In this document: one piece after another, positions 37,017 to 49,348 of the stretch
How the letters are laid out: each line of letters starts with the position of its first letter
Numbering within the stretch: the stretch's first letter is position 1
Assembly (NCBI GenBank): GCA_021613335.1
Contig: JAJTWR010000398.1
Span: 1,354,501 to 1,418,500, forward strand
Direction of reading: 5' to 3'
Origin: Whitmania pigra
Lineage: Eukaryota; Annelida; Clitellata; Hirudinida; Haemopidae
DNA length: 64,000 nt
Notes under the pieces: generated by a model
Database searches by the model: none
What the model saw: the letters and a program-made list of their open reading frames with translations, nothing else
Told to the model about the DNA's origin: nothing
Made by a program: the position numbers and the translations under genes

Positions 37017-40000
37017 ATGAGGATGATCTGGGTGGCCTTAATTTGCCTGTGGATTTCAGCTTCTCATAGCACGCGTTAGTTTAATTAATTCGAATTAACT
37101 TTGAATTCATTAACTAACTAACTTCAAGTTGGTTCTTACTATAAAGTTTTATTTTGGATTGTCATGAGTTTTTGCTTCTTAATCGTGAATAAAAATATTA
37201 ACTAACTGTTTATATTTTGAGTTCTAAAGCAAATAAAAAGTGTTTTAAATTGCCTCGGTTATATATTAATTACTCGGTAATTGTTTGACTTTGTAAAAAT
37301 CTAAATCATATTACAGCGAAATTTATTGCAAAATAAATTTAGAAAATAACTGAGCAAATCAAGTTACAAATTGAATGCTTTGAAGATGACAAATTATTGT
37401 GACATTTCGAAACAGCTGTAAGACAGACCACGTTCACATTTGACGACATTTACAGTGCACAATATCGACCAAAGATTTTTCAGGTGGACTGGATCGAAGG
37501 TAGGTTGAAATTGATTGCTTTGGGGTCGCAAGTAATACAAGATAGTCTTTGTTTGAGGTAATCGCTAGTCTTACTGTAACGTTATTCCGATGGGAAGAGA
37601 GCTGTTAATTAGTTAAATTGTAATGAGATGGTTAACCTGTGTTAATTAAATTAGATTATTTTTTTTACGGTTTGCTTGGCAATTGAATCTTATTTGCACT
37701 CCAGCAATAGGAAATATTGACAAATCATACAAGTTGCACATCAAAGACATCAATTCGACTTTAATTAAATTTTTTTTGGTTAAAGTTTTTGGGTTAAAAT
37801 TCATTAAATACAAGTTGTTCTAACCACTTAAATCTCAGATTAAATAAAAAAATCATCACCACTTCTTTTTCACGTGATGAACGAAGCCTAATTAATGACT
37901 TAATTCAAATCTGTTTGCACTTAATAGTTCTAAGTTAGTACGACCCTCGTCTCTCATCGAAAACAACTGGCTTCTCAACATGGGGACAATTAAGAATAAA
38001 AATAAATGGCGTGATAAATTATGCTTAATTATAATTTTATTTTATTTTCATTATATCAAAAATAAATTCACCGGGGTGAGAAAGTTATGAGTTCTTCATA
38101 TAATTCATGAGCTAATCCATAAAATATTATTGATAGAAAATATTCTTACAGAAGAGTCCAATAATAGTAATAGAAAAGGCATATAAACGATTAAAAATAA
38201 ATTAAAACATTAAATGCTGCTGCTGTTGCTAATGTTGTTGTTGTTGTTCTTGATGTTGATGATGATGATGACGATGGCGATGACGATGATGATGTTAAAG
38301 ATGATGATGTTGTTGTTGATGGCACTGATGATTCTTCAGTTGTTGACTACTGCCAATTATATTTAATGGCCGTTTTTAACAGCGTCGTCAATAATTACAA
38401 AAATTTCAACGAAAATCTTTTGGACGTAGTTTAGAATAATTTTTAATAAATTAAAAGAAGTAAAGATTAAAAGAAAAAATTAAAAAAAAATTTTTTGTCA
38501 CATTTCTCTAGGATGATGTAACGAAATTTCGAAAGACACTCGACATTTGTTGATTCAACATTTCTTGATGCAACATTTCAGATACGGAGTCATTTCTGTA
38601 TAAGAATGACTTGAAAAACATCATCAAATACAACGCAACAGACGATACGAATGATGTTTTTCTACCTGCTTCTCTGTTTGTAAGTGATTTAATGAATATG
38701 TTTACAAATATCTTTATTATTAAGATAAGATATTTCTGAATTGTAGGTGTCAAAAGGTATTAGGTATTTTATCTTATTTAACTTGGCAGATTGTCTTTAT
38801 TTATTAAAAGTAATTTCCAGCAACAAATAAAACTAATTAAATAAACTCAAATAATCTAATAATATTATTATAATAAAATTTGATTTTTACAACAAATCAT
38901 TTAAATGTAATTCAAATATAAATTAACTTAATTTAAAAATAGTTTTTTTTTATTTAAATGTCAGGTAGAATTGAAAGCTGACGAATTTTACATTTCAAAT
39001 GATCAGAAATTTGGTCTCTTTGCTTACCATGTTAAGCAGGTAAGTCCTGACTAACTGATTATAATTGTTTTTATTATATTATTACATTTATTAAAAATGT
39101 GTCCTCAACAATTATTTACATTTGCATTAAAAATGGTCAAGTTTTTAAGCATCTAATGTATCAACAGATTTAAAAATAATAACATCACAATTTAGCTCTG
39201 GAGACATTCGTTCCTGGCCAAATACGTGATCGTCAACTTGGAGACAAAGTAATTAATGATAATTATTATATATTATTTTATAATTTTGTTTTGGATTGTA
39301 ATTATTTCATAAAAGTTCACACGGAGCAATTTTTCAGGATTCGCTTTTACTTTCCAAATGGTCCTTTACAAAATGAAAGTCTTTCATATGCCGCTTGGTC
39401 GCCTATGGGTTATTCGCTGGTTAGATATCAATTCATTCACTCACCCATCCACTCATTTTCTCACTCCCATACTCATTCACTCATCCACCCACTCAGTTTC
39501 TCACTCTCCTACCCATTCAATCACCCGTAGATATTTGTCTACAAGAACAATATATACATCCAAAGCGATCCAACTGCTCTTCCACGGCAAATCACGCATG
39601 ACGGAAACGCAACGGTGTTCAACGGAATTCCGGATTGGCTTTACGAGGGCATTTACAAATTAATTTACGTTTAAACAAAAATTGTTGTCATGATAGTATT
39701 AACATTGTTGCTATGGCTAGGAGATTATAATAATCATGAAATGGCATAGCATTTCATTGAGTAGTAATTAATGTCGTGACATAACGTCATCAATAAGTCA
39801 TTAATATACATATATATATCGAAACTCTTCGGTAGTTAATGCTTCGGCGTAATTATGATTTTTTAAATTATGAAATATAAAATTAGTGATTATGATATCT
39901 TGAGATCAGAGGAAATTCTGGAAAGTGGTTCTGCAAATCTTTGGTCTCCAAACGGTCGCTTTCTCTTCTACTCGAGGTTCGATTGCACTGACATACCTCG

Positions 40001-43000
40001 CCATTATTGGACCCATTATGGCAAAGGTGACAACGTGTACGGCCGTCTAAGGGGCGTCCACTACCCTAAGGTTAACTCATTTAAATACCTGAAATTAAGT
40101 ATATGAAAATGATTTGCATTCTCACAATTTCATATGTAATATTGAGTTAGAACCACGACCACATCATTTCGTGTTGTTGACATTTAAATATTATTAAACA
40201 TTTAAATAATGTTATTCAAGGCTGGTTTTACCGTCAATGGCAAGCCAGGTCCAACAACTGTGGTCAGTCTCTTCGTCACTGATACTTGGGAAAATGACGT
40301 CAACCTGGAGCTCAGTCCACCTCTTTCTCTAGTTGGAAAGTAGGCTTTAACCTTGCATCTAAGCGTTCAAGAAATCATCTTAATTCATCTCAAGAAATCA
40401 TCGTAATTCACCTCAAGAAATCATCGTAATTCATCTCAAGAAATCATCGTAATTCATTTCAAGAAATCATCGTAATTCATTTCAAGAAATCATCATAATT
40501 CATTTCAAGAAATCATCATAATTCATCTCAAGAAATCATCGTAATTCATCTCAAGAAATCATTGTAATTCATCTCAAGAAATCATCGTAATTCATCTCAA
40601 GAAATCATCATAATTCATCTCCAGAAATCATCATAATTCATTTCAAGAAATCATCGTAATTCATCTCAAGAAATCATCGTAATTCATCTCAAGAATTCAT
40701 CGTAATTCACCACAATTCATCACCTCGATCACTTTTTAATTCAAAGGGATCATTACTATCTCAACGCCGCTTGGCGTGACAACCAGCACATTTTGGTCAC
40801 GTGGTCCAATAGAGTCCAGAATACGTCCATAAGCGTTTTGTACGACGCTGCCAATCCGAGCGAAATGTCTGAGGTGGTTGTTTAACACAATTTATGCGTA
40901 ATAATTATGAATACTAAAGTAATTTAAGCCCAATAATTATGAATACTAAAGTAATTTACGCATAATAATTACAAATTAATGAATCTTTAGTGTGTCGTAA
41001 GTCTATCAACGGTCCATCGAAAAACTACTAATATAATTTTTTATGATTAAAATGTGCAATTTAAAATTACAATTAAATATTCTCAAAGGTGTTAACCACG
41101 ACTGAAACTAATGGCTGGGTTGAGGTGGTAAGTAATCTCTGTAATTTTTTTATTAAGTAATTTATTCATTACATTATTAATTTAATCAATTAAAGCACTT
41201 AAAGTTGCTTACTTGACAGGAAACACTTTTTTATACAATAGCAACATTCGTGTGTTTAAAAATATTTTCACTAAATTTATAGTTTTAGAATAAATTACAT
41301 CTATTATTTATTAGAGGAATTTAGAATAAATTATGTCCATTATTTATTGTATAATAATACATAAAAAACATTAAAAATAATAATACTATAATAAGACATA
41401 ATAAATTATGTCTGTTATTTATTCTAAAGTATTCTATCATAATTTAACACAAGTTATGTACTTCCATGAATTGATAAATCTTAGTAACCAAAAAAACTCT
41501 CGATTCAAGCCTCACCCTGAACCATGGTTTCTGGAAAGTGGTGAGAGGTACCTGACCATAATCCCTTTCAAATCGTCTGGCAAGTCTTCAAGACAACTTG
41601 CCATTGTTGTTTGCAAAGTTTGAATCAATAATTTCAACTTTTTTTAATGCTATTCCATAACCTAATCTAATATAATATGATGTAATAGAGTTTATTTCTA
41701 TTTATTAATTTTAATTTTAATAATAATAAAACAATAAATAATATTACTAAGGAATTGCTAATAAAATAAAAAATAAGTATTTAAAATTGTCTAAACTTCT
41801 CAAGAGGGGAGTGAAGGACAGAGTGACATTCCTGACACAAGCTGATGAAGTTGGATCCATCGTTGGAGTGAGCAGGAGAAATGGTTACGCGTGAGTGGTT
41901 TTTAATTGAAAGTTATGATTTTTTAGTTAAGTTTAATTTGTTGGTCTTATTAGTTTATTTATAAGTTTATTTTATTGGATTTCTTCTTTAGTTTATCGTT
42001 AGCGTAATTAAAATTATTTTAAATAATTTTGTTAGCGTTAAGATTGCGTTGCAATAAAGTTAGTTGTTAGGTTACTGAAAATATGAGAAACATTCAAAAT
42101 ACTTTGCCGCTAGATTTACCGCATGTATTCTCAACAATGAACATTTATGATTATTAATCTCATAAATAAGCATTATTCATCAAATTCAATAATAATGTAC
42201 TTGATAATAATCAAGTTAATTTAATATTGATGACATAATCAGAATGAAAACAATATTAACAGATATTACATCACCTCATATCATTCCAGGGGGAGACAAC
42301 TGTGGAGGTAAATGTTAAATCATAATTACTTCCACAGTTAATATCATTATTTTGATTAATTGATTATTACCATAATTTTATAAATTTAATTACATTGAAC
42401 CTGCAAATATCTATCAAACCATTCACTAGATTATAGTTTAATTTCAATTCAACTGATCAACCTCAAAATTATTCACTTGCCAACCATTTAAAAGTAAATT
42501 TCAGTAATTTGTTTTTTAGAATCAGAATTCCTCCTGCATCTTCATCATCAGTGACATACCCACATGCGGAATGCATGCAATGCACTGGCGAAATCAGTTA
42601 TGTTGAGGCCTCATTCAGTACATCAGGGGACAATTTCCTCATTGAAATTCTGGGCCCCGATGTTCCTCAGTTCTTCTTGAGAAGTACGGTGGAGGGGAAG
42701 GAATACAAATGTGAGAGACATAATTTTGTTTGCCAATAAAATAGTACTCGTAACATCATAATAATAATAATTTGTCCTTGAGATAATTTTAATACTCAGA
42801 ATACACTGTTATTTTCTAAGGTATATTATTTCGAACTTAATTTTTTCTCATTTCTAATTGAAGATTAAAATTGTTTCTGCTTGAATTTTATAAAAATTGT
42901 TCTAAGAACGGAAATTCGAATCCTAGCGATTGTCATGGAGGATAATTTACTGTTGAAAGAACAACTTAAAAACAAGCTCCTTCCAACGAAAGAATATTTT

Positions 43001-45248
43001 CGATTCACCAACGGGGATGGTTCAGGTTTCATGTTTATTAATATTATTATTATTACATTTAAATAAGTTATTATTATTAATTTCTTAATATTATTACGAT
43101 AATAATTAAATAAACTATTATTATTACTATTTTATTAACATTATTATTATTACCTCTTTAGCATAGCAATTCCTCTTTGTAATAGTCATAAAGTTCCAGT
43201 GGAAAACACTTCAACAAAACTCTAGCTTATTATTATCATAATTTCATTGCTATCACTACATATTGCAACTTTTCATATTTTTTATTATTGCACTTGTTAT
43301 CAGAAATTGAAATTGAATTGAAATTAAGAACTTACTTTTTTTCCTCTCTTCATAAGATGGATTTGGCCAGATGTTGATTCCTCCTAATCCAGGAAAAAGC
43401 GAGGTTTTCCCAATGTTAATTTTCACGTAAGTCCTAACAAATATTTAACTATTCATAATACGATTGCATGGCTAATATGTTACAATATGATTGCATTAAA
43501 TATTACATTATAAACTCAACAAGTTCAAACTTGATGCTTAATAAAATGTCACCAATGATTCTAAGTTATGCTGGTCCCGGGACCCAAGCAGTGACCTCAA
43601 AATTCATCCTACAAAGATCGACTGACAATTGGCTTGTCCACATGGCTAGCGAGCACAGGGTACTAGTTGTGACAATCGATGGCCGTGGTACAATGGCCAA
43701 TGGGGACGATCTAAAATTTGCCATCTTCAAGAAAATGGCAAATGTTGAGATCGAGGATCAAATGCTTGGGGCAGAGTAGGTCAATTTGTAATGCGATTGT
43801 AATATTGGATTACAAATTTGAGTCAGAGAGTTTGATTATTATTGCGTAAAATATTTTATTAAAATAAAAACTTTCACTCTTAAATGTAATCGTAAATATT
43901 AAATGGTTTAAAAATATTTATCGTGAAAACCAAAGCTACTTCACAGACACGTCAAGAAGCGCATTGGCAAGTTACAAGTTGACATCAACTCGGCCATATT
44001 CGGATGGGTATTGTTAGCTTCTAAGCGGAATATCAAAGATGTTAATAAGTACAATTCTTATTCTCGCAGAGTTACGGGGGATTTGTGGCAGCCCATGCAC
44101 TGGCCAACCCCAACGATACCTTCATGTGTGCAGTATCGGTTGCTCCAACCACAAACAAAGGATTATACGGTCTGTTTTTATCGTTTAATAGACAATTTAA
44201 CATATTAATAGTTGATAAACAATTACAAATATACCATGTTGTCGTTATCATCATCATTATGATACTTTAAAACAATTATTATTTAACTATGCGATCTTTT
44301 GGCACAATATGTCAGACACAGCTTATTCTGAGAGATACTTGGGTCTCATCACTGAAGCAGGCGGCGCTGAAATTTATAACGTGAGCTGCTAAGCAAAGCT
44401 TTGCTTATTTTCCATATTTCCAAATGACAAAATATCTTCTCGAGACATTTTCAAACTCACGAAAAAAAAAAAAAAATAAATAAAATTTAAATATTTAGCA
44501 ATATTTATTTTCAAAGCATTTAATTTAAAAATATTCTCAGCGGACAAATCTTGCCAACAAAGTGAAGTTCTTCAAAAAGAAGAAATTTTTTATTGCTCAA
44601 GGAATGGCGGATGGTATGGCGGATGGGTGGAGACATGTCATAAGTCTGAATGAATGATTGGAATGGATGTATGGGTAGATGGATAGATGCATGTTCAATG
44701 TATGGCTAAAAAAACATTAATCTGTCTCACGGATTATCAAGGAATTTTGTTGCAGATAATGTCCACTACACCCATTTTGCTCATCTGGTAAAAGAACTTC
44801 AGAAGAATCAAGTCCTTTTCAGGCAGAATGTGAGTGAAGTTAATTCAGCCTTAGCTGATTCAATACACCATTTTGCAGTTATTTCACATAAGTACATACA
44901 AAATAGTTAGAAAAATAATTACTTCATTTGAATTTAAAATATATTCATTTTATCTTAACCACAAGTCCAACCAAAAGCCATCAAAAATATGATTTTTGAT
45001 CGTAAATTTAAGATTTATTAGTTTGTTTATCGAAATTCACTTTTAAACAAATCAAGTCATATCCCGACGAAAACCACGGCATTGCATCAATGGACATGAA
45101 CATGCATCTGTTTCGTTCCATCATCGATTTCCTCTTGAATGACTGCTGGTCACATCGAAATTCAAAATATGGAAACTCGGAATATGGAGCTTTTAAACAT
45201 TTATTTCATTCCTTAAATAATTTTTTTCGCGACATTTTTTCAGTTTAA
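37017..45248 (+). CDS. DPP4: Dipeptidyl peptidase IV (S9B), predicted secreted
   Basis: This serine exopeptidase removes Xaa-Pro/Ala dipeptides from peptide N termini. Twenty-four exons keep phase: 37017-37074, 37416-37499, 38582-38679, 38965-39039, 39196-39248, 39338-39419, 39531-39648, 39910-40070, 40221-40339, 40747-40873, 41089-41127, 41510-41617, 41805-41890, 42290-42307, 42520-42710, 42927-43019, 43357-43426, 43566-43775, 43947-44007, 44070-44169, 44316-44380, 44541-44613, 44756-44829, 45057-45248; 784 residues. The beta-propeller carries WLYEEEI with the substrate-clamping Glu190-Glu191. The hydrolase domain has YAGPGTQ, DGRGTMANGD, GWSYGGFV (Ser618), GMADDNVH (Asp696) and ENHGIASMD (His728). 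Triad spacing (78 and 32) equals human DPP4. The N terminus MRMIWVALICLWISAS looks like a cleavable signal with no cytosolic tail, so a soluble enzyme is likely. Exons 12 and 16 are the least certain boundaries. Confidence 0.93.
40369..40715. repeat. 23-bp minisatellite, about 15 copies
   Basis: The unit is aagaaatcatcg followed by taattcatctc, with G/A and C/T variants. It fills DPP4 intron 9 almost completely. Confidence 0.95.
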
Positions 45249-45252
45249 TAAA
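45247..45252 (+). promoter_or_regulatory. Candidate polyadenylation signal overlapping the DPP4 stop codon
   Basis: AATAAA begins at the second base of the TAA stop. If used, the 3' UTR would be only tens of bases long. Confidence 0.4.
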
Positions 45253-45821
45253 TTATTTGCAATTATTGCGACTGGAAATAATTTTTATTGAAATCTATTA
45301 ATTGTTATTCATGGATCAATTTATAAACAGGGATGATAATCAATATCAACTCCAGCGCTACTTGAAGATCAGCTAAGACGTGGCACAAACAGTAGAGATT
45401 TAAGTATTGAAGTATCATTTTATATTTCGTAAGAAAATTTCACATTAGTCGGCCTTAGAAGACGATATATTCTTGGAGAGCGGATAGCTTTATAAATGAT
45501 AAGCATTCCAACGATTGCTAACAACTGCAGTCAGAAAAGTAGAATTTAAAAGAGAAGCAAACACAAATTTCGTTTTCAACTTGTATTTTATCAACTTATC
45601 TTGGTAGAATTAAAATACATTGGAAATCAGATGTTTTTAAGTAAAATCTCGTCCAAAACAGTGGACCTTTTGTAATGCCTTTGATATTTACATTTTTAAA
45701 CTAAATTAATAATTTCAAAAATTAATTCTTATTCAACTCAACAACCGCCATTTTGGCCGTGATTCATCTAAAATGGCTTTACTAATTAAATGATGTCTCA
45801 AGTCAGAGGTCAACTTTGTCA
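45249..45821. other. DPP4 3' end and spacer
   Basis: A non-coding spacer lies between DPP4 (+) and the convergent first cysteine-rich gene (-). I see nothing else. Confidence 0.5.
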
Positions 45822-46145
45822 CTATCGACCCTTTCTACCTTTGCTTTTCTTCCTATCCAATTTGCAGGTCGTGCATGTACAAATTTCTTCCTCTTCTTCT
45901 TTAGGGCAACATTCTTCACATTCGCAGACAGGAGCGCATTGACACTCATCGCACTGACACGAGTCACTTTGCTTTTTGTAAATAACGGCCACTGGAACAG
46001 CCTTCTCTTTAGATACACAAACGGGACAAGTGCACTTTTGCTTGATTTTGCAGCATCGCTGGCTGTTGTTGTTGGTGTTGGTCTCAAGCAGGTCCTCCTG
46101 GTGTTTTGAACTTTTGCTGTCCTGCCTTCTTCTGTTGGAGGCCAT
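45822..46145 (-). CDS. Intronless cysteine-rich orphan protein, 107 residues
   Basis: I do not recognise this gene. A single frame runs from ATG to stop. The N terminus is basic and polar (MASNRRRQDSKSSKHQ). The middle holds CxC and CC clusters: RCCKIKQKCTCPVC, then SCQCDECQCAPVCECEECC. These are separated from CTCTTCKL by a run of five Glu. The C terminus is a Lys/Arg tail (DRKKSKGRKGR). It has no signal peptide or membrane segment, so it is probably intracellular. Two overlapping frames cover the same DNA, but this one has the same composition (Cys clusters plus basic tail) as the other genes of the cluster, which decides the choice. Metal binding through the CxC pairs is possible but unproven. 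Confidence 0.6.
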   Translation of the reverse strand: MASNRRRQDSKSSKHQEDLLETNTNNNSQRCCKIKQKCTCPVCVSKEKAVPVAVIYKKQSDSCQCDECQCAPVCECEECCPKEEEEEICTCTTCKLDRKKSKGRKGR

Positions 46146-47769
46146 GGTTGAATGGATCTCTTTTTGGGATATTTAAACGTTAATTCTTGTCAGTTGGTAT
46201 TTTTTCACGACCAGCACTTTTCTCAATTCTGTTTATGATAAGAAAGACTTCAGTGAAAAGTTCAAACGAGTCATTGGAATTTAACTTGAAATGATCTTTC
46301 AGCTCGTGATAAATAAATCTTCTATTAATTAATGAAACCAAGTTAAAAACTGCGTTCAAAGAAACTTGTATTTACATAATCCTCCGCAATTCTAGCAGCC
46401 CTTCAACATCCTCATCATCAGCACATCGCAATTCTGCTTCCCTAACTCATTCCTTCCAATAGCGTGATTCTGTCGCAAAATAATACATTTGCGTGTTAAA
46501 TTAATGTAAGATATAGAATGTAAAAGCACAAATACAAAAAACTAACTTCAAAGATTCCAATGCGGAACAAAACTTTCGATTATGTTTTCCCCCTAAATGC
46601 TTTACGTCATCAGCACTTATAAAGACGTCATCATTATTAATCATGCTATGTGGGAATAAATATTTTGTATTGATCACAAACAGTACATGGAGTAATTTTA
46701 AATATAAAATATAATTATTCGAAGCAAGAGAAATTATTTTTAAAACTTGATTACACGCGAGTGGAAATTTAAAGACACATTTTTCTCAGGAACCCAAAGG
46801 GTCACAACCCAACTTTTGTATTAAAATAAAATAAAAAGCATTTTTGTAAAATTAAAACAACACGAAAAAATGTAAAACGAAAAAATAAATTTTTTTGCTC
46901 AAAAATGGCAACATAATTTTGTCTGGAAAAAAAAATTGTTTGATATTTAATTCATACATGTTTTTTTTATGCATTAAATTGCTATTAAATTGAATTGATG
47001 GAAATATAAATTTTTCAGAATGACATACCAAGTCTTACCTAGTCTTACTTCCAGATCGTCTGCTGACAGGATAAGACGAGTGGCGCTGAATATAAACTTG
47101 AATTAAATCCTCAGAATTATATATTCATTTATTTTGTGATAGTTTTTTAGTTTTTTTTTTCTAGAATTGTTTCTTCGCTGATATAACGAGTTGTTTTTCA
47201 ATTTTTCTTTTGTAGAGAGATGGTTGGTCTATCAATTTTTTATTTTGTTTTCATCTTCCATTGCGAATCTTTATGAGTGATATTGACTAGATTTTCTCCA
47301 AACTGTTGGTTCTTATGCAGTTAACATATATTTAATAAACATTTAAATTTATTTTTTGACTTAATAGTTCTGGAAGCATTGCAGAAAAATGGAATATTCG
47401 TGGGTTTTCTGAATAATTTCTGAGAAGATATGCATAGCAATTTACGTTTTAAATTTTAAATGGCCTAGGTTACATCATTCCAGTTATAATAATAGTATTA
47501 ATAATGTATTTGTTCATTTCCAGTTGAAATAAATTTCTACTTTTAATTTATTCTTCCTTATTCTGTAAGTATTATCATGAAAAATGCATGATTTTGATCT
47601 AAAACAATTTTGAAATTTATATATACTCAGTTAAATAACTCACAATTTCAAATAATTATTTATTTCGTTACTAGAATATTTCAGATACTTAAAATTACTT
47701 TTATCCTTTAGTTCCTGCTACTACCAAAACCATAAACATTAAACCGACTTTGTCCTTGACATCCCATGC
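46146..47769. other. Spacer in the cysteine-rich cluster
   Basis: AT-rich DNA with no supportable gene. It contains the promoter of the 107-residue gene. Confidence 0.5.
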
Positions 47770-49140
47770 TTAAAATAGTGATCTTATGTTACGTATTCTC
47801 TTTTTGCCAGGGGCTTTCTTAGCATGTCCGGGTTTGGCGGGAGCGCCCTTCTTAGCCCCTGGTTTTTTGGCTCCCGCTTTTGCAGGCGCTCCCTTGGTTG
47901 ATGTTTTTGTGGTAGTTCCTTTTGTTGTTTTGGTCTGTACTGGTTTGTGTGCTTTAGTTGGTTTGTCATCCTTTGTGCATTGGCAATCATCGATGATGTA
48001 ACAGGTATTGAGAAATGATGAAGGTATTGGCCTGATGACTTTAAATTCTTCGCACACCTTGTTTTTATTGGAATCACCATTCCTTAGAATTGTACAAGTC
48101 TCCTGTTTCGGCTTTCCACTGTGTTCACCGCTTTGGCCGCTCTTACCGTTGCACATGCAAGGACACATGCAGCAACACATTGGCATACAGCACTGAGGTA
48201 CACAACAACCGTCAGACTTCGACTTGCGTTTAGCTTTTTTTTTCGATTTGCAGCAACATTCTCTACAACAACTCGTCGAACCGTCATCAGACGAACAACA
48301 GCAGCAACAACAACAGCAGCAGCAACTGCAATTGTCGCAAGTACACTTGGACGAATGGGATTTTTTTTTACTACCTTTACAGTCGCTTCCTTGTTTGTCG
48401 TCGTAAAGTACGAGATAGCCGGTTAATGTTTCCGTACCTTGATGTGTCTTTGTATTTGTGCAACAACAAGTTTCGTCCTTGTGATTGTTGCCGTGATTGT
48501 TGTTGTTACTGTGATTGTTGTTGTTACTGTGGTTGTTGTTGTTGCTGTTGTCTTCCTTTCTTGAATCCAGAATCACAACCTCATGTCTAGAATGCTCTCT
48601 GATGCTTCGCCGTCTTGGACAGTTGTAGATGAGGTCGTTGGACGTCTGCTCCCACTTGATTATTGCCGGCAGAAAAAAAGTTCTGCGGTCTTTCGTACGT
48701 GTCACTCTGAACAACATTTTTTGGAAGTGACAGCATTGAACCGGTCTTCTTTGCTTAGCGTTTTCAAGTCGCGAATAAATGGCGCGTTTTCCAGTGTCGT
48801 GCTTGTCGACAATAGCACCTCTGAGAAGGTGGACGCGTTTGTTCGAAGCTGTTGTGCTTGAGGTCGTATTAATGGCTTTAAGGATATTGCAAAAGTTTTC
48901 CAAACTTTCCTTCGATTCAGAAGTTGCTGGACGAGTTTTACTATAGTTTTCGTTGCCCGGCTCAATAATTTTTATCTCCTCACTGCATTCTCCAACTTTG
49001 ACGTTTGACGTTCTTGATTCTTTGACGCACAAGTCAGGATGTCCGTCATAGTTTTCATTTTCTTTAAGCCTTCTTCTTTCAAGACTAGAATCTTCTTCCT
49101 TTCTGTCGTGTTCGTGGATGTTGCACAGATACTGTATCAT
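47770..49140 (-). CDS. Intronless cysteine-rich orphan with poly-Cys run and histone-H1-like tail, 456 residues
   Basis: I do not recognise this gene. A single frame of 456 codons. Residues 1 to about 190 are charged and polar without repeats. Next come Asn/His-rich repeats (NNNNHSNNNNHS), a Cys-rich core with ten consecutive cysteines (48295-48324) and clusters such as CCVPQCCMPMCCCMCPCMC. The last about 60 residues are Lys/Ala/Pro/Thr-rich (AKAGAKKPGAKKGAPAKPG), much like the C-terminal tail of linker histone H1. There is no signal peptide. Both the Asn run and the Cys run are encoded by CAR/AAY trinucleotide tracts, so slippage probably shaped the protein. A chromatin or DNA-condensing role is suggested only by the tail. 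Confidence 0.72.
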   Translation of the reverse strand: MIQYLCNIHEHDRKEEDSSLERRRLKENENYDGHPDLCVKESRTSNVKVGECSEEIKIIEPGNENYSKTRPATSESKESLENFCNILKAINTTSSTTASNKRVHLLRGAIVDKHDTGKRAIYSRLENAKQRRPVQCCHFQKMLFRVTRTKDRRTFFLPAIIKWEQTSNDLIYNCPRRRSIREHSRHEVVILDSRKEDNSNNNNHSNNNNHSNNNNHGNNHKDETCCCTNTKTHQGTETLTGYLVLYDDKQGSDCKGSKKKSHSSKCTCDNCSCCCCCCCCCCSSDDGSTSCCRECCCKSKKKAKRKSKSDGCCVPQCCMPMCCCMCPCMCNGKSGQSGEHSGKPKQETCTILRNGDSNKNKVCEEFKVIRPIPSSFLNTCYIIDDCQCTKDDKPTKAHKPVQTKTTKGTTTKTSTKGAPAKAGAKKPGAKKGAPAKPGHAKKAPGKKRIRNIRSLF

Positions 49141-49269
49141 GATTTTAGACGTTCAGATCTTTGTTGATTTTCTTACGGTTTTTTTGATTTTGTTTGAATT
49201 TGTCAAACAGGGATTAGGTTGATGTCATTCATTCCTGAATTAAAATTCAGCATATTTGATAATTGGCCA

Positions 49270-49301
<32 letters not shown>

Positions 49302-49314
49302 AATAATAATAATA

Positions 49315-49348
<34 letters not shown>

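Noticed and set aside
40369..40715. Regular 23-bp repeats resembling a CRISPR array
   Set aside because: The units are directly adjacent with no unique spacers, inside an intron of an animal gene.
45803..46087. Alternative minus-strand frame over the 107-residue gene
   Set aside because: It is shorter and lacks the Cys/Lys composition of the cluster; taken as a shadow.
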